From the NCBI GenBank assembly GCA_025084515.1, contig JAJAGP010000252.1, forward strand, positions 62,001 through 126,000: a DNA stretch of 64,000 bases, in the 5' to 3' direction. Position numbers and translations under genes: made by a program. Under the pieces are notes generated by a model. It worked only from the letters and a program-made list of their open reading frames with translations, searched no databases and was not told the origin of the DNA. This DNA is from Ancistrus triradiatus (Eukaryota; Chordata; Actinopteri; Siluriformes; Loricariidae). This document shows positions 23,451-36,061 of this stretch, in pieces (the stretch's first letter is position 1; each line of letters starts with the position of its first letter).

Positions 23451-24499
23451 TCTTGCTAATAAACATAAACCCAAAGAGTCGTATTGGAAAATGGAACAGG
23501 CTTAAAGTAGCTGCTGTTGGGATGGTGTAAGGAGGTAAATATTTGTTCAAGAATATAAAAATGGTGCTGGGTCAATTATAAAAAGAACTTGTAGGAGCGT
23601 AGAGCGTAGGTGTGGCATCCACTGAGACTTACGGCATGCCTAACAGAACCATTTAAGAAAATCCATTTTTTAGAAAATTTAATGAATTTTGTAGAATTTT
23701 TAATTGCATGTCGTAGATGGATTAAAATGTATGAAATAAAGCACCATTAAAGCTTGAAGAGAATGAAAGCTAGGTGAAGGAGGATAGTCTTGTATTCCTT
23801 AAATAGTTTAAGAGATTGTACATTTTGTTGAACTACTTTTACCTCTGGGTTCACCCACCTTAATTATAGAGCTCACTCATTCTAGTCCTTTTACGTTAGG
23901 CCTTGGCACCTGCCACATCTTTTGCCAACTCATTTCCGTGCACTTTGGGCACTGCATAAAGCTTCACAGTGAGCATCGCATCTGGTATTCTGTGCCAACG
24001 CTCAGCTCAGTTCATCTAAGAAATCGTTAAAGTCATGATCCAAATAAACGCTCTTAAACACACCTTGAGTAACAAGGACAACATTAAAAAACATTCAATA
24101 GTAGTCAATCAAAAAGCCCTTTATACACATTGTTCAGCTTTTGAATCGAATAATTTCATTAACTCTCTCCGATGGCAGCCAGATCATCCGTGCTGCAGAT
24201 ATAATCTCTGTAAGTTTGCAGAAAGCACATGTGTTTACTTCACACAGATTTGCAGCTTGCAAATGTTATTAGCTGCTAATTAAATGCGAGTAAAGCTGTG
24301 CCTGTACGCGTTTAAGACATCTGGTGGAAGAAATAAAATACTTATACACATCCAATTTCCTTCAAGCGAAGCGAAGATCACAGAGCGAGAGTGAGTTCAT
24401 TTTAGAGCGCGGCTAACTTCCAACAACCGCTGGTGCTTATCAACCAGTCATGTGACCAGAATATATCATGGAGTCTCGATATGCCTTCGTAAGTCTCAA
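23451..24499. other. Unassigned non-coding DNA
   Basis: No gene or recognised repeat. The 82-codon frame at 24035-24283 has no domain. Confidence 0.4.
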
Positions 24500-25620
24500 G
24501 AAAACACATGGACTTATAGATTTATGGGAATACGAGGCTCTGGGAATGTAGGTTCCAGGATTAGAAGGCCTTGGAGCCCTGGAAGTCATGAAACATGAAA
24601 ATAGAGCACAACACTGGCACTATGGTGGCACAGAAACCTAATACCTGCCATCTAAGGGTTATACCTCCAGCAGGGTTGGGTGTCATAAGTTTCTAAGGGT
24701 TGGAGGCTGGTTAGGGGATCCTCCCTGTGACCAGGAATAACAAGGAGACTGGAACGATTGGATACACAGGGTCTTAGAAAGTACCGGACCCTAGTACTGT
24801 ATTATAAGGCCTGATGAATGTGGCACCCTAGAAATGTAGGGCCCTTGGAACATATGGTCCAGGAAATATAGGACCCTAAGAAAAAATAACCTTAGGGATA
24901 TATGGTCCAGTGAACATAGAACTTAGGACATAAGGAATATAGGACTTTTGTAATATGGATGTCAGGAAACAAGGACGTGGGGGTGTAGGGTCATTAGGGT
25001 CTATGGAATATATGGACCTTGTAATATGAAGCCCAGGAATTGTAGGTTTAGGGTCGTTAAGGTTGTGGGAATATAGGGCATTTGTAATTTGGAGGCTAGG
25101 GTTGTGTAGGTTCATTAGAGTCAGTGGAATAATTACAATATGGGGCACAGGAAACATTGGGACTTGGGGGTGTAGGGTCGTTAGGGTCATTGGAACAGAG
25201 GGCGCTTTTAATATGAGACCCAGGAACGTAGGAATTGAGGTTGTAGTGTTGTTGGTTGTAGGGTCGATGGAATAGGGCGCTTGTAATATGAGGCCCAGGA
25301 AACATAGGGACTTGGGTCGTTGACTTGGGGTTGAGGGTCGTTAGAGTCATTAGAATATAGGGCATTAGTTATATGGGGCCAAGCACAGGTCCTTGTGAGG
25401 GTAGGGTCACTGAAATAAGGCTGATTTTCAAAGTGTGAACCTGTGAGCATGCAACTTTGGACAAAGGGCATTGGTAATGTGTGACCCTTGTAATATTGGG
25501 CCCTCAGGATATAGGACCCTGGGTAGGAAGCACCATGAGAGTAAGAACCCTGGGAAAATAGGATGTTGAGAATGTAGGACCTGCAGTCAGACCCTTGATG
25601 TTAGGAATATAGGGCTGCAA
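24500..25620. repeat. Degenerate G-rich tandem repeat (about 50-85 bp period)
   Basis: Recurring phrases 'gtaatatgaggcccaggaaa' and 'gtgtagggtcgttagggtc' with ggaatatagggc between them. Anchor 'taatatg' words lie near 24951, 25022, 25085, 25134, 25209, 25284 and 25368. The best part is 24900-25400, with looser related words on both sides. Several overlapping open frames here merely read the repeat. Origin unknown. Confidence 0.75.
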
Positions 25621-25823
25621 ACAAAGCATCCGGTTTGGAAGATGATCAGGGATGTGGGGAAGTTAGGAGTCTATCTGGGTGTTGGCAGGGGTACACCTGT
25701 CCACCCTGTCCAGGGTGCCTGTCCATCGCAGGTTCCGTGTCCACAGCATCCGGTCTTCAGGAGGCGCTGTTTCCATCAGCTGGTGCTAAAGGGCTGTTTT
25801 TGGGAAATCTTATCTTAATTACT
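25621..25823. other. Short unassigned stretch, possible SINE piece
   Basis: Bases 25690-25745 include gtccagggtgcctgtccatc, similar to the inner segment of the SINE at 21.7 kb. Otherwise unassigned. Confidence 0.4.
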
Positions 25824-26916
25824 CCCACATTATCTGAGTGAACTCTTAGAGTTTTACAATCCAACTCGTCTACTTCGTTCGCAGGGTGCAGGACTTCTTT
25901 TAGTTCCTAAAATTAACAAGTCACAGCAGGGGGAAAGGCTTTCTCATACATGGCCCCCCAACTATGGAATAAACTTCCCACTTTTGTTCGAAAAAACTCA
26001 GACACTCTCCAAAATTTTAAGTCTAGGCTAAAGACATACTTATTTACACAGGCTTTTGACTAGATTTAGACCAGAATGCATGGCTTGGGTCATGGGGCCG
26101 GAGTCTGGAGTCATGTCTGACCTGCCTGCCTTGTCCGCTAGCCGGGAGTGTTGAGTGGGCGGTCTGGCTGAACTGGGCTTCGGTCCTCGTGATCTTGACT
26201 CATGCATCCTTGCCTTAGAATTAGGGCAGAGCTGGGGGTTCATAGTCAAAGAGTCTTATGGTGATCAGAGACGTTGGGTTGCTGTCTTCTGCCTCCCGTG
26301 GGTTGCCAATGTCTCATGTGATCCCTCTTGGCTGTGTTTTTTTTTCCTACCAGTTCTCCTTTTTCTAGCTTTTCTAGCTATGCTGCTATAGCTAATGCTG
26401 CCGGGGGTCTCATGCTACACTTGGCATCAGTGATTGACATGGCATCAGTGATTGTTAATAAAACACTGTGCTCTTAATCAATAACTAATTACATTTTCTG
26501 TTTTCTCTCCGAGCTGTGTTCCGGCAGTTCCAGCCCCACACACATGATGTCATCTGCTGTAGCTCCACTCAAGCTGCTTCCATCATCATCAGTCCAGCCC
26601 CATCATACCCGGGCTACTTAATGTCAATGTGCATACTTCACATTTTATTTGAACTCTGACTCCATGACTTTAGTTTCGTTCTTAGATTTATCATCTACGC
26701 CGCCCAAGGGAGGTTGGGTCCCTTTTTTGAGTCTTGGTCCTCCAAAGGTTTCTTCCTATAACTCAGGGAGTTTTTCTTTGCCACTGTCGCCCTAAGCTTG
26801 CTCAATTTGGGATTGGACGTAGATATTAGGAGATAATCTAAACTTGTAAAGTTGCTTTGAGACAATGCTCCATTGTAAAAAGCGCTATATAAATAAATCT
26901 GACTTGACTTGACTTG
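25824..26916 (+). mobile_element. L2/CR1-type LINE, 5'-truncated copy
   Basis: Collinear with 7790-8930. It starts in the last part of ORF2 (cacattatctgagtgaactc), passes the ORF2 end (tatttacacaggcttttgac, then TAG) and the whole 3' region, and ends with repeats of gactt at 26901-26915. It is less altered than the longer copy, so it is the better guide to the family's 3' end. A possible target duplication AATTACT lies at both edges. Confidence 0.92.
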
Positions 26917-27779
26917 AATTACTTATGATTAAGAACGCATGTGAATTCTTCTAGAAAATCTGTGACTTTGACCCCAGATATTCAGTATCAGAGCTGTTTT
27001 TACACCAAAGTATAAATTCTTGGAGCGCTCTTTAAGTGGAACTTCACTCCTCAGCAGATTCACTGGTCTGATTGGATTGAAAAGTCTGCATCAATACTGC
27101 GCGGATCTGTACTTTATAGACCTGAAGTTTTTATAAATAATAAAAGGCTATTTGTAGCAAATGACATTTCACACCATGACACACTTCTATTCCTCTTCAG
27201 AAGACCTTCTGCAAAGTCAGCAGCACAGGTTTGATGGATTCTCTTTTTTTTCAGCCTAAATGTCTATTAAAAATTAAAATAACAGTACGGTATGTTCCCT
27301 CACTTCCAGCGTAGAGCAGTGCTCATTTTGGTTCTTTCCTCAGGACGCCGAGTACTGTGTGTACTGGATTTAGATCTATGATGTCTTAATTCTCTTTTAA
27401 TCCCCTTCTTTGTGATGTATTTATTCAGCTCGTACAGGGGGAACTCGATCTTATTCTTGTCTGCACTCAGACACTCACAGTAAAGTGATGATAAAGAAAT
27501 CTCGAATCTTCCATTTCTGAACATTCAGGTCGTTTTATTCTTGATCTCACAAAAACTGCACCACGAATCAATAACAGCGTCATGTCTACCTTTGGCCCGG
27601 GTCAGAGGAAACGCCTGCGAGTGTGAGGGAGACGGGCAGCATTCAATTACAGGGCAGAGAGAAAGACCTTTAAAGGGGGAAGTTGTGGGATTTAGTCTGA
27701 GCTTGAAAATAATAACACTTTTCTTCTAATGTTCTAACAGTTAAAGCAGTTTCTCTCTAATAGAAAATAAAGCATTTGT
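26917..27779. other. Unassigned non-coding DNA
   Basis: No gene recognised. A 74-codon minus frame (27300-27524) has no domain. Confidence 0.4.
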
Positions 27780-28015
27780 TCCTTCAGTCATGGCGAGCCG
27801 TTCTGGCCCAGATGCAGCAAAACAGACCCAAAACATGACACTACTGCCAGCATGCTTTGCAGATAGGATAAGGAGCTGGATCACAAAAGCTTTCTTAAGA
27901 AAAAACTTGCCAAGTTTCTTAATTATTTCCTATCATTGTTGTCTGTAGGCTATGCTGCATTTTGCTACCTTTAGTTGCTTAGAGGTTACCCTGGGTTCCT
28001 TTGTGATCAATGCGC
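27780..28015 (-). mobile_element. Tc1-like family T remnant, internally deleted
   Basis: Pieces matching the family T element at 54.7-54.95 kb: atggcgagccgttctggccc near 27790, and ttgcttagaggttaccctgg near 27973. Between them about half of the intervening transposase is gone. Inactive. Confidence 0.75.
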
Positions 28016-28335
28016 AGATGTTCTTGTTCTCCTTAACTTTCCATATATCAAATCCATACTCCTTTTTTAAACCATCTAACTCCCCATCCATCCATCTACA
28101 TGTTAAACTGTCCAGCTACTCATCCACACATAAATCCAATACACCATCCACCTCTCCATCCATTAATCCATCCCTATATCATCTAACTATTAACAATTCA
28201 ATCCATCAATGCAGTAACCGATATATCTATCTATCTGTACATTAAACCATCTTATATATATACCATTTTATATATTTGCCCCTCATCCATCCACCCTTCC
28301 ATCCATCCATTAAACTATTTCTTATTCAAATTGAA

Positions 28336-28505
28336 AGTTAGTCAGATTTATTTCTCTACCAATGTTTTACAATGGAGTATTGGCTCAAAGCAGCTTTACA
28401 ATTATATATAATCTTCTTTTATCTAAGTCTAAATTGAGCAAACTTAGAGCGACAGTGGCAAGGAAAATCCCTAAACATTATAGGGAAGAAACTTATAAGG
28501 AAGAT
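28336..28505 (-). mobile_element. LINE 3' tail fragment
   Basis: In reverse it reads the L2 3' end: ttccttgccactgtcgctct, then tgctcaatttagac, attgtaaaacattgg and aaataaatctgact. It lies inside the ATCC array. Confidence 0.8.
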
Positions 28506-28820
28506 ATTTAATCATTTAAATATCCACCCAATAAACCATACTTATATCCACCCATCTATCTGTTCCCATCTGTAAATCATCCATCCATCTAGTAAACCAT
28601 CTAATACTCCATCCATAAATTTGTTAACATATATTTATCCATCCATCCATCCATTAAACCATCGATCTACTTACGCATGAAGCTATTGTTTCCCTTATTT
28701 ATCTATTCATCCACCTTTTCATTAAATCATGCATCCATTACATCATGTACATACTTATCCAATAATACAGACATCTATCCCCCAACCATTAAAACATCCA
28801 TCCAAAAAAGCTTTTAACAC

Positions 28821-28827
<7 letters not shown>

Positions 28828-28889
<62 letters not shown>
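28828..28889. repeat. (AT)n microsatellite
   Basis: About 30 AT units within the ATCC array. Confidence 0.98.
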
Positions 28890-28895
<6 letters not shown>

Positions 28896-29930
28896 GACAT
28901 ATACATTTCTACATATATATTTCATCCATGTCATCATGTACCTCTCCATCTACTAATGCATCCATGTATCCATTAAAATGTCCATTTATTTACCCACCCA
29001 TCCATCAAGTAACCCATCTGCCTGTGCATCCATCTATTAGCAGATAAAACATCCACCCATCCATCTATGAACCCCATCTATCTATTCAGTCATCCATCCA
29101 TCAGTTTATTAACCCATATATCCATCCATCCATCTATTACACCATCAACCTACTCATCCCTGAAGCTATTGTCTCACCTAGCGATCTATCCATTCATCCA
29201 TTAAACCATCTTCCTATTCATCCATGAAGCTCATCCATCTAACACTCTACCGATTAATCCATCAAAATATCATCTAACCATTTAAACCTCCACCCAATAA
29301 CCCATATTTCTATGCATCATCCCATCTTTCATCATTCTATATATTTGTTTGCATATATTTATCCATCCATCCATTAACCTATTTACGTACCCATCCGTGA
29401 AGCTATTTCACATATTTTTCATCCATCTCTCCATTACATGATCTACATACTCATCCAGTAAGGCATCAGTCTATTCATCTATCCATCCATCTACCCACCC
29501 ATCTGTGAATCCACCTGTGAACTCACCCAATCTTCTATCCACCCTTCCCAATGTATCTATCCACAACACATCACACCATTAATCATATTTATCCATCCCT
29601 CCATCCAATAATATCCATCCATGCTTCCATTTATGAACCATTCAGCCATCTATCCATCATCCCTGCCACCTGTTTGTTTCTCGAACTCGTCATCTATTTA
29701 CTGACCAAACATATTGATCGGCCTTCCTGTCCATCAATCCATCCACCCACCTCCATCTAATATGAATATATCCATCCGTCAGTCCATACAACTGACTATT
29801 TATTCAACCAACCAAACCATTCATCTTCCTATATTTTATCAGTTGTTCTGTCTGCCCATACGCCAGTCTGAATGCCCGCCTACCCACCCATCCACCCATC
29901 CATCCATCCGTCTCTCAGTACAGGAGGTGT

Positions 29931-30382
29931 TCCTGATTGTTTGGTCCAGAGGCTCTTAGCTCCACCTTCTAGTGTCTAAACAGTGCAAAAACAGTCAGAG
30001 TAAACTTTGAATGAAATGAGCTGCAGAGCCATCTGTCATGTTCACTGGTTCCCGTCTTGTCCATTAATCAGCCTGTAACTGCAGCTCAGCGATCCCGCGG
30101 TAATACGCTAACATATTAAAACGCTTATTTGTCGACTTCTTTATTTCTTTATTCGTCTATCCTTTTTTAGTAAAACGCAGTCTCTTGCTGAGCAGATGTC
30201 CGTCCACTGAGCCGATAGCTCTCGCTCCAGCGCCTGGCGTGGGAGGCGCTGAAATGAAATATGGCATTCGCTCTTCATGCACTTGACCCCATTGTTGTAG
30301 CGCCTCCTCTTTTTTTCACCAAACCACTTTTAATAGATTCCATTCCAGGTGGTTGGACTCGAGAGCAGTCCATTAAAAAAAA

Positions 30383-30440
<58 letters not shown>

Positions 30441-30974
30441 TTTTTGGCTGTTTTTAGAGTCCATGTGAGAGGGTCCAGAGAAACTTTGAAGTAAATTCTC
30501 ATACTGACATCTAGTGTTTATTTGATGTAACAGCACGGACATCCTTCAGAGAGCGTAACCATAGGAACAGATTAACTTACACAGACATACATTTATCATA
30601 AACACGTCACACGCGCTCCAGTCCACCCTCACGCGGCCTTTCATCATGTTTCACCTGATTTGCTTTATATTCTCCGATTGGATTTGCTCTATCGTGTTTA
30701 CTCTCTTGTTTCTTACTTCATTCACATTCCCATCTGATCTGGGTTAAATAAAATAATGCAGTTTCTCCTACATCCACCCATTTATCCATTTATTTACACA
30801 GTGTAAACAAAATAAATCTTACTGTTAAATCCATATCTCTGTAAGGGGCAACATTGTCAGCACTAACCTCAGTTAGCCTGCCCAAATACCAGTCTGAATG
30901 CCCACTATCCATCCACAGGTGGTGCAGTAGTCTAATACTCTAACACATTACCACAAGGATCTAGCCACACATCA
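29931..30974. other. Unassigned DNA with a GA tract
   Basis: No gene. Contains the GA tract below and a short ATCC patch near 30770-30915. Bases 30000-30260 are repeat-free with several CpG. Confidence 0.45.
30385..30437. repeat. (GA)n microsatellite
   Basis: About 26 AG units after an A-run. Confidence 0.98.
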
Positions 30975-32090
30975 CATCCATCTATTAGACAAACAATAAC
31001 ACACCCAGATAGATTGTGGGGTTGCTGTAAAACACAGAATGCAGTTCTGTCTCAGGCTGATACATAAATGATTACAGGTGTGCTCTGATTAGACATTGGA
31101 GGCATAAAAGTGCTTCCCCTACAGTGCTGCCCTATAAAAAGGCTCTCAGAGACACACTACTTTTGGGTAGTGTACTTGTTGGTGAGAGATCGTACTACTC
31201 TACACTCGAAGACATTTTATCCAGGTGACAGTGTTTGAGAGGGGGATCATCATGGACTGAGAGCAGCAGGAGGTGGTTTTGATGAATTGCCTCCATCTTG
31301 GCCGTTCTGACCTAGCTGTTAGGAGGTGCTGGGAGCAGTGGTTTTATGGGGGCACACACACATGGTCAACAGGCTCCGGACGTCCCAGACAGACCCCCAG
31401 TAGAGAATATCATTTGATCCAACGACAAGCACGAGCAGCTCCTACAGTTTGGTTATCCACCTTCCAGACACAGGGGGCACCTTCACTACACACCCCTGTC
31501 CCTGGCCGGACCATTTTCAGGGGCTTAGCAGAAGGAAATTTGTTGTCATGGCGCCCATTACATGTCCTGTCATTGTTACCAAGAAACTGCTATGAACTGG
31601 AACCGTATCGTCTTTAGTGATGCATCCAGGTTCTATATGGAATCCGATGAAGGTCGGGTTCGAGTATGGAGACCTCGTGGTGAGCGCTGCAATACTGCCT
31701 GTGCTGCAACTGCCCCAACTGTTGGTGTGATGATCTGGGGAGCCATCGACTACAACACTCGGTCACCCCTATTAGTGATATGAGGGACACTAACATCTCA
31801 TATGCAGGACATCCTGTGCTGCCTCTCATGGCAGAGCTTCCAACTGGCATTTATCACCAATCAAGCATTTATAGTTTTAGCTACAACTGTGCAGGGTCTT
31901 CAGACCCAGCTGTAACATCTGTAGGCAAATGTGTCATAGGATAAACATGTATGCCTCCAACCATATCTCATCTTGTATCCAGGCTAGAGGCGGCTTAACA
32001 GGGTAACTAGAGCCTCCATTCATTTCAATGGCACAATAAACGTATCCTTTCACTCTAGTAGTATAATCACTTACATAGATCATATATAGA
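30975..32090 (+). mobile_element. Tc1/mariner-type remnant, family V (second copy)
   Basis: Starts near caataacacacccagata and includes aatgattacaggtgtgctct (31069), ggctctcagagacacac, the transposase frames at 31273-31617 and 31562-31783 (NRIVFSDASRFYMESDEG, VRVWRPRGE, GVMIWGAI), and a 3' non-coding end with aataaacgtatcctttcact (about 32035). SDASRF replaces SDESRF next to the first catalytic Asp. Several frame changes make it inactive. A large part of the second half of the transposase is deleted near 31850. Confidence 0.85.
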
Positions 32091-32459
32091 TTCATTCGAT
32101 TCGAACCACTCCATCTTGGTGAGTTGGTCTATATATCCATCTCTCACACTCATCTATCTAACTGTATCCACCTATGAATCCATCTATCTATCCTGCTCCA
32201 CCGTACCCGTTCTAACGTTAAATCAAATATTTCAGCACTAAATTTTAATTAAGGGACTCGATGCATTCTCTGTGATAAACAACCGCCATCCATTTAAGGA
32301 GGAGAAGTGCTTTCTCATTTCGCCGCCGTCTCTGGATAAATAGTTTGTGTCCGTCCATGTGTGACTCGTTCCACTCGAAAATTATTAAAACTCGCTTATT
32401 TGAAGAAACTAATTACTGCGTGCCCTGGGTGAATTGTATAACGTTTAATGCTAATGAAC

Positions 32460-32510
<51 letters not shown>

Positions 32511-32631
32511 CTTCTGGTTGCTGTGTGTCTGAAGCCATTTCAGCCCGTTGTTGTGTTTAAAGCTCGTGTGTGTGTGTGTGTGTGTGTGTGCATTCAGCAG
32601 TGAAACGTTCTGAAGTGTTTTCCATCACGGT

Positions 32632-32667
<36 letters not shown>

Positions 32668-33209
32668 GATCGGTCCTGTGAGAACGTCCTTGAAGGAGTG
32701 TGTTACTTTGATTTTCTCTATAAATACAGACAGACGGCGGTGTATGGAGTAATTCCATCTGGCGTTTGGAGCTCCACGTCGCTGCCGCTCCGTGTTGTGT
32801 CTCAGCGCTGCAGAGAGCCGTGTTTATCCGTGTAACCTGCAGACTGTGAGGGACGTTCAGGATTGAGAAGGTACGCAGCGTGACTCCCAATGTGGCAGCA
32901 GCTTTTCCATCTCAGAGACACTCACCTCTCGCATGGCGCCTCCCTTCTCCAGATAATAAACTGCGTTTATGTGCTACATGACCGGAATCTCAATGTCGAC
33001 TCGGCCTTTTTTGAATTTTGCCTCAGCCTCTGTGCCCGCGTGCTGCTGATTTACAGCGCCACACTCTTGACCCTGCCAGCTTAAAAAGCAGCATTGTATA
33101 ACGTAACATCAATCCCTCCAGCTCTATATCCATCGACCTAGCCACCCACATATATCAACTATTCCTCCATCCATCAATCGAACTCCATGTATACTCATTG
33201 AAAATAAAT
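32091..33209. other. Unique stretch with dinucleotide tracts
   Basis: Bases 32230-32450 and 32700-33090 are repeat-free with CpG and Hox-like words (taattaagg, attactg). It may be conserved non-coding sequence. No coding frame is supported. Confidence 0.35.
32462..32664. repeat. Three dinucleotide tracts: GT, GT, CA
   Basis: GT runs at 32462-32509 and about 32566-32590, and a CA run at 32632-32664. The first two are complementary to the third on one strand, so a hairpin is possible. Confidence 0.95.
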
Positions 33210-34310
33210 AACGCACCCAGATATAAATGTTGGACTGCTGCAGATCTCATGCAGTTCTGTCTCAGGCAGATATGGAAATGATTACAGGTGTGGTTTGATT
33301 CGATACTGAAAAGTGCTTCCCCTATACAAAGGCTCTCAGAGGCTACTTTTGGGTGGTGAACCTCTTGGTGAGACATTTTAACCAGTTCACAGGCTTTGAG
33401 AGGGGGCGCATCATTGGACTGAAAGAAGCAGGGTGATTGTTTTGATGAATTGCCTCCATCTGGGCCATTCTGACCTAGCTGTTAGGAGGTGCTGGGAGCA
33501 GTGGTTTTATGGGGGCACACACACACGTTGACCAGGCTCAGGATGGCCCAAACAGACCCTCAGTAGAGAGGATAGTTTGATCCACCAATAACCACGGGCA
33601 GCTCCTACAGTTTGGTTATCCACCATCCAGACACAGGGGGCGCCTTCACTACACATGCCTATTATGCGTCCTGCCATTGACAGCCAGTTACTGTCGCCTT
33701 CATTTGCAGTGGCATCGTGGATGAGAAACCTGGATTGCTACAGGCTGGAACCGTTTGGTCTTTAATGATGAATCCAGTTTGTTTGGGTTCTGATGAAGGT
33801 CAGGTTCGAGTATGGAGTCCTCTTGGTGGGTGCTTCAATCCTGCCTGTGCTGTGGAGCGACACACTGCCCCAGCTGCTGGTGTGATGATCTGGGGAGCCA
33901 TCGCATACAACACCAGGTCACCACTAATAGTGATATGAGGGACACTAATAGCTCAGTGACCACATGTGTTGCCTCTCATGACAGGGCTTCCAACTGGCAT
34001 TTTTCAGCTGGATAATGCTCGCTCACACAGCAAGGACTTCACAGGAATGTCTCCGTCAGATTGGAACACTTTCTGGGAATGGAGGGTTGCCAGATTTGTC
34101 ATCAATCGGGCATTTAAGGGACCAGCTGGGACGTTCTCCATGCCCAACCGTATCTCATCTTGCATCTTGCAACAGGGTAGGTAGAGCCTCCTCTCAATTC
34201 GATTGTACAGATTTCCCCAAATAAGCGTATCCTTTCTCTCTAATATTGTAACCACTTCCATATATCATCATTATATTCACACATATAAAGTTTCATTCCT
34301 TCTTAGTGAG
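33210..34310 (+). mobile_element. Tc1/mariner-type remnant, family V (third copy)
   Basis: Same start as the previous copy (acgcacccagatataaatg). It contains gaggtgctgggagcagtgg, the DDE core in pieces (33717-33938: GSDEGQVRVWSPLGG and GVMIWGAIAYNTRSP), then ggataatgctcgctcacac (second Asp region, about 34009) and tcatcaatcgggcattt (altered Glu region). The 3' end has gtatcctttctctctaatat. Frames shift repeatedly. It lies 2.2 kb from the second copy in the same direction. Confidence 0.86.
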
Positions 34311-35884
34311 TTATTTTATTGTATTTATTGCACAACCAATAACCGACGCTCCATCTGTGTATCCATCTGCTTGTTTTTTCATCTAGATATCCATCCATCC
34401 ATAAATGGAGGTTTCAGCAGTGCTGAAATCTCTAAACTCTGCTTCAAAATCATCAGGTCCTGGCATTAGCTTGCTGGTACAGTAAGAAAAAGAAGAAGAG
34501 AAGTTGATTATTTCCTTCACTATAAACTAGTCGAACATATAACATAGCTTCTCCTGCAGCCAGAGCACAGTGGCAGATCCCAAAACAATAAGCCGGCACC
34601 GGGCCGCGTGGGAGAGCGTGAAATGAATTCGTACAGTGTAGAACAGCTCACACGAGGTCTCAGATTTATTGGCGGTGTAGTTCTCATACAGTAGAGGTTC
34701 CTCCAGAGCCTCTCGGCGTCCGTGATTCGTTAGGTAGGCACCGCACACCTCGCCCTTCAATTACGCGCCGTTATGTTCACACATAAATCTGACGTTTTCT
34801 CCGGCTCTCCCGCTCAACGGCTCTCTCCAAAAATCCCAGCCCAATTCCGAGCAGCGTTCTCACAGCATGATTTGCAAGTTCGACTCGTCTCTGCGAAGAT
34901 TAACCGAGCGCCGGCTCGGTGGAAATGTCGCTCGTGGACGCGAGAAAGCTCGCCAGATGGAACCGAGAGACGGCGCATGAATCGCTCGCTGATACATAGA
35001 CAAAGTTAGTACTGAGCACAGCAAATGAGTGATTATTGTGGAAGATTTATTTTGCCGTGACCTGCTAACTGAGCGTATTCAGAACGTTTTAATGCCTGTC
35101 TCAGTGCTACTCATCCGGGATACGTTTAATACGCATTATAAACTTAAGGGCTGAATTAATATGGACTTGGAGGGCCTCCACTCTTATGGTTCTGATTTAC
35201 ATCAGATTTTGGAACACGACTGCTGGAATTCATTTCCATTCCCACAAAAGCATGACTGAGATCGATGTTAAACCACAGTCACCGTCCTGGACTCCTGCGT
35301 TTGGCACCATTGTGCTCATATGGAACCGATTAGGTGATGTTACAGAAGATAAACTGTGTGTTGGAGCTTCCACTGAATCACTCACTGCTTTAGGCTTTTA
35401 AAGGATTAAGTTATTATTTTCATGTCTGGACTCAAGGATCGTCTGATACACTCAGGTTCATGTGTTTCAGAGTATTTGTAAGAGTATATTCGCATCAAAA
35501 CCAGTCTGATCAGCAGAATAAATGAACGTACATAGAATTAAACAACAACGACAACAACAGGGAATTTTATACACAGTAATGCAGACATCTTTCACCCATT
35601 AAATGACTGAAAAGAGAAATAACTAAATGAATTAATAAATAAATAAAGATACAGAGGGTAGATAGTTCTTAGAACAAGATAAGAAAAAATACATTTAATA
35701 ACAAATAAATGACTTAATTAAAAACAGTATTTTACCCTTTTATTTTTCCTTGTGATTATGGTAATTTAACTTTTTCCTTTTTCACATACAGTTTAGAAAA
35801 AAAATAAAAATAAAAAATTAATTAATTAAATTTGAAATAAATAAGTTACTTAAAACGTGTGATATTAAAATGTGTATTATTTAA
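34311..35884. other. Mostly unique DNA
   Basis: No gene. The segment 34540-35000 has CpG and no repeats. Bases about 35165-35275 resemble 42245-42345 (cactctt, then gattttggaac/ccg, gactg), a degenerate non-autonomous DNA element. Confidence 0.4.
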
Positions 35885-36007
35885 TACATTAAAATAATAA
35901 TAATAATAATAATATTAATAATAATAATAATAATAACAGCAACAATAATAATAAATTAAATAAATTACTTGTGTAATAGTATTAATGGTGTATAGATTAT
36001 AATAGTA

Positions 36008-36061
<54 letters not shown>
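35885..36061. repeat. (AAT)n trinucleotide tracts
   Basis: Interrupted AAT/TAA runs at about 35890-35965 and a cleaner run at 36005-36061. Confidence 0.95.

Larger units (their letters stand above)
28070..29930. repeat. Degenerate ATCC/CATC tetranucleotide array
   Basis: Almost continuous ccatccatctat-type words over 1.86 kb, interrupted by a LINE tail (28336-28505) and an AT tract (28828-28889). Frames here read Ser/His/Pro/Ile-rich nonsense. The same words reappear at 30770-30915, 32140-32200, 33120-33190 and 34350-34400. Confidence 0.92.

Noticed and set aside
24876..25471. Overlapping open frames with repeated NDPN-like words
   Set aside because: They are shadows of the degenerate tandem repeat; no start context, and three frames are open at once.
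27952..29959. His/Pro/Ser-rich proteins
   Set aside because: They read ATCC repeats in different frames.
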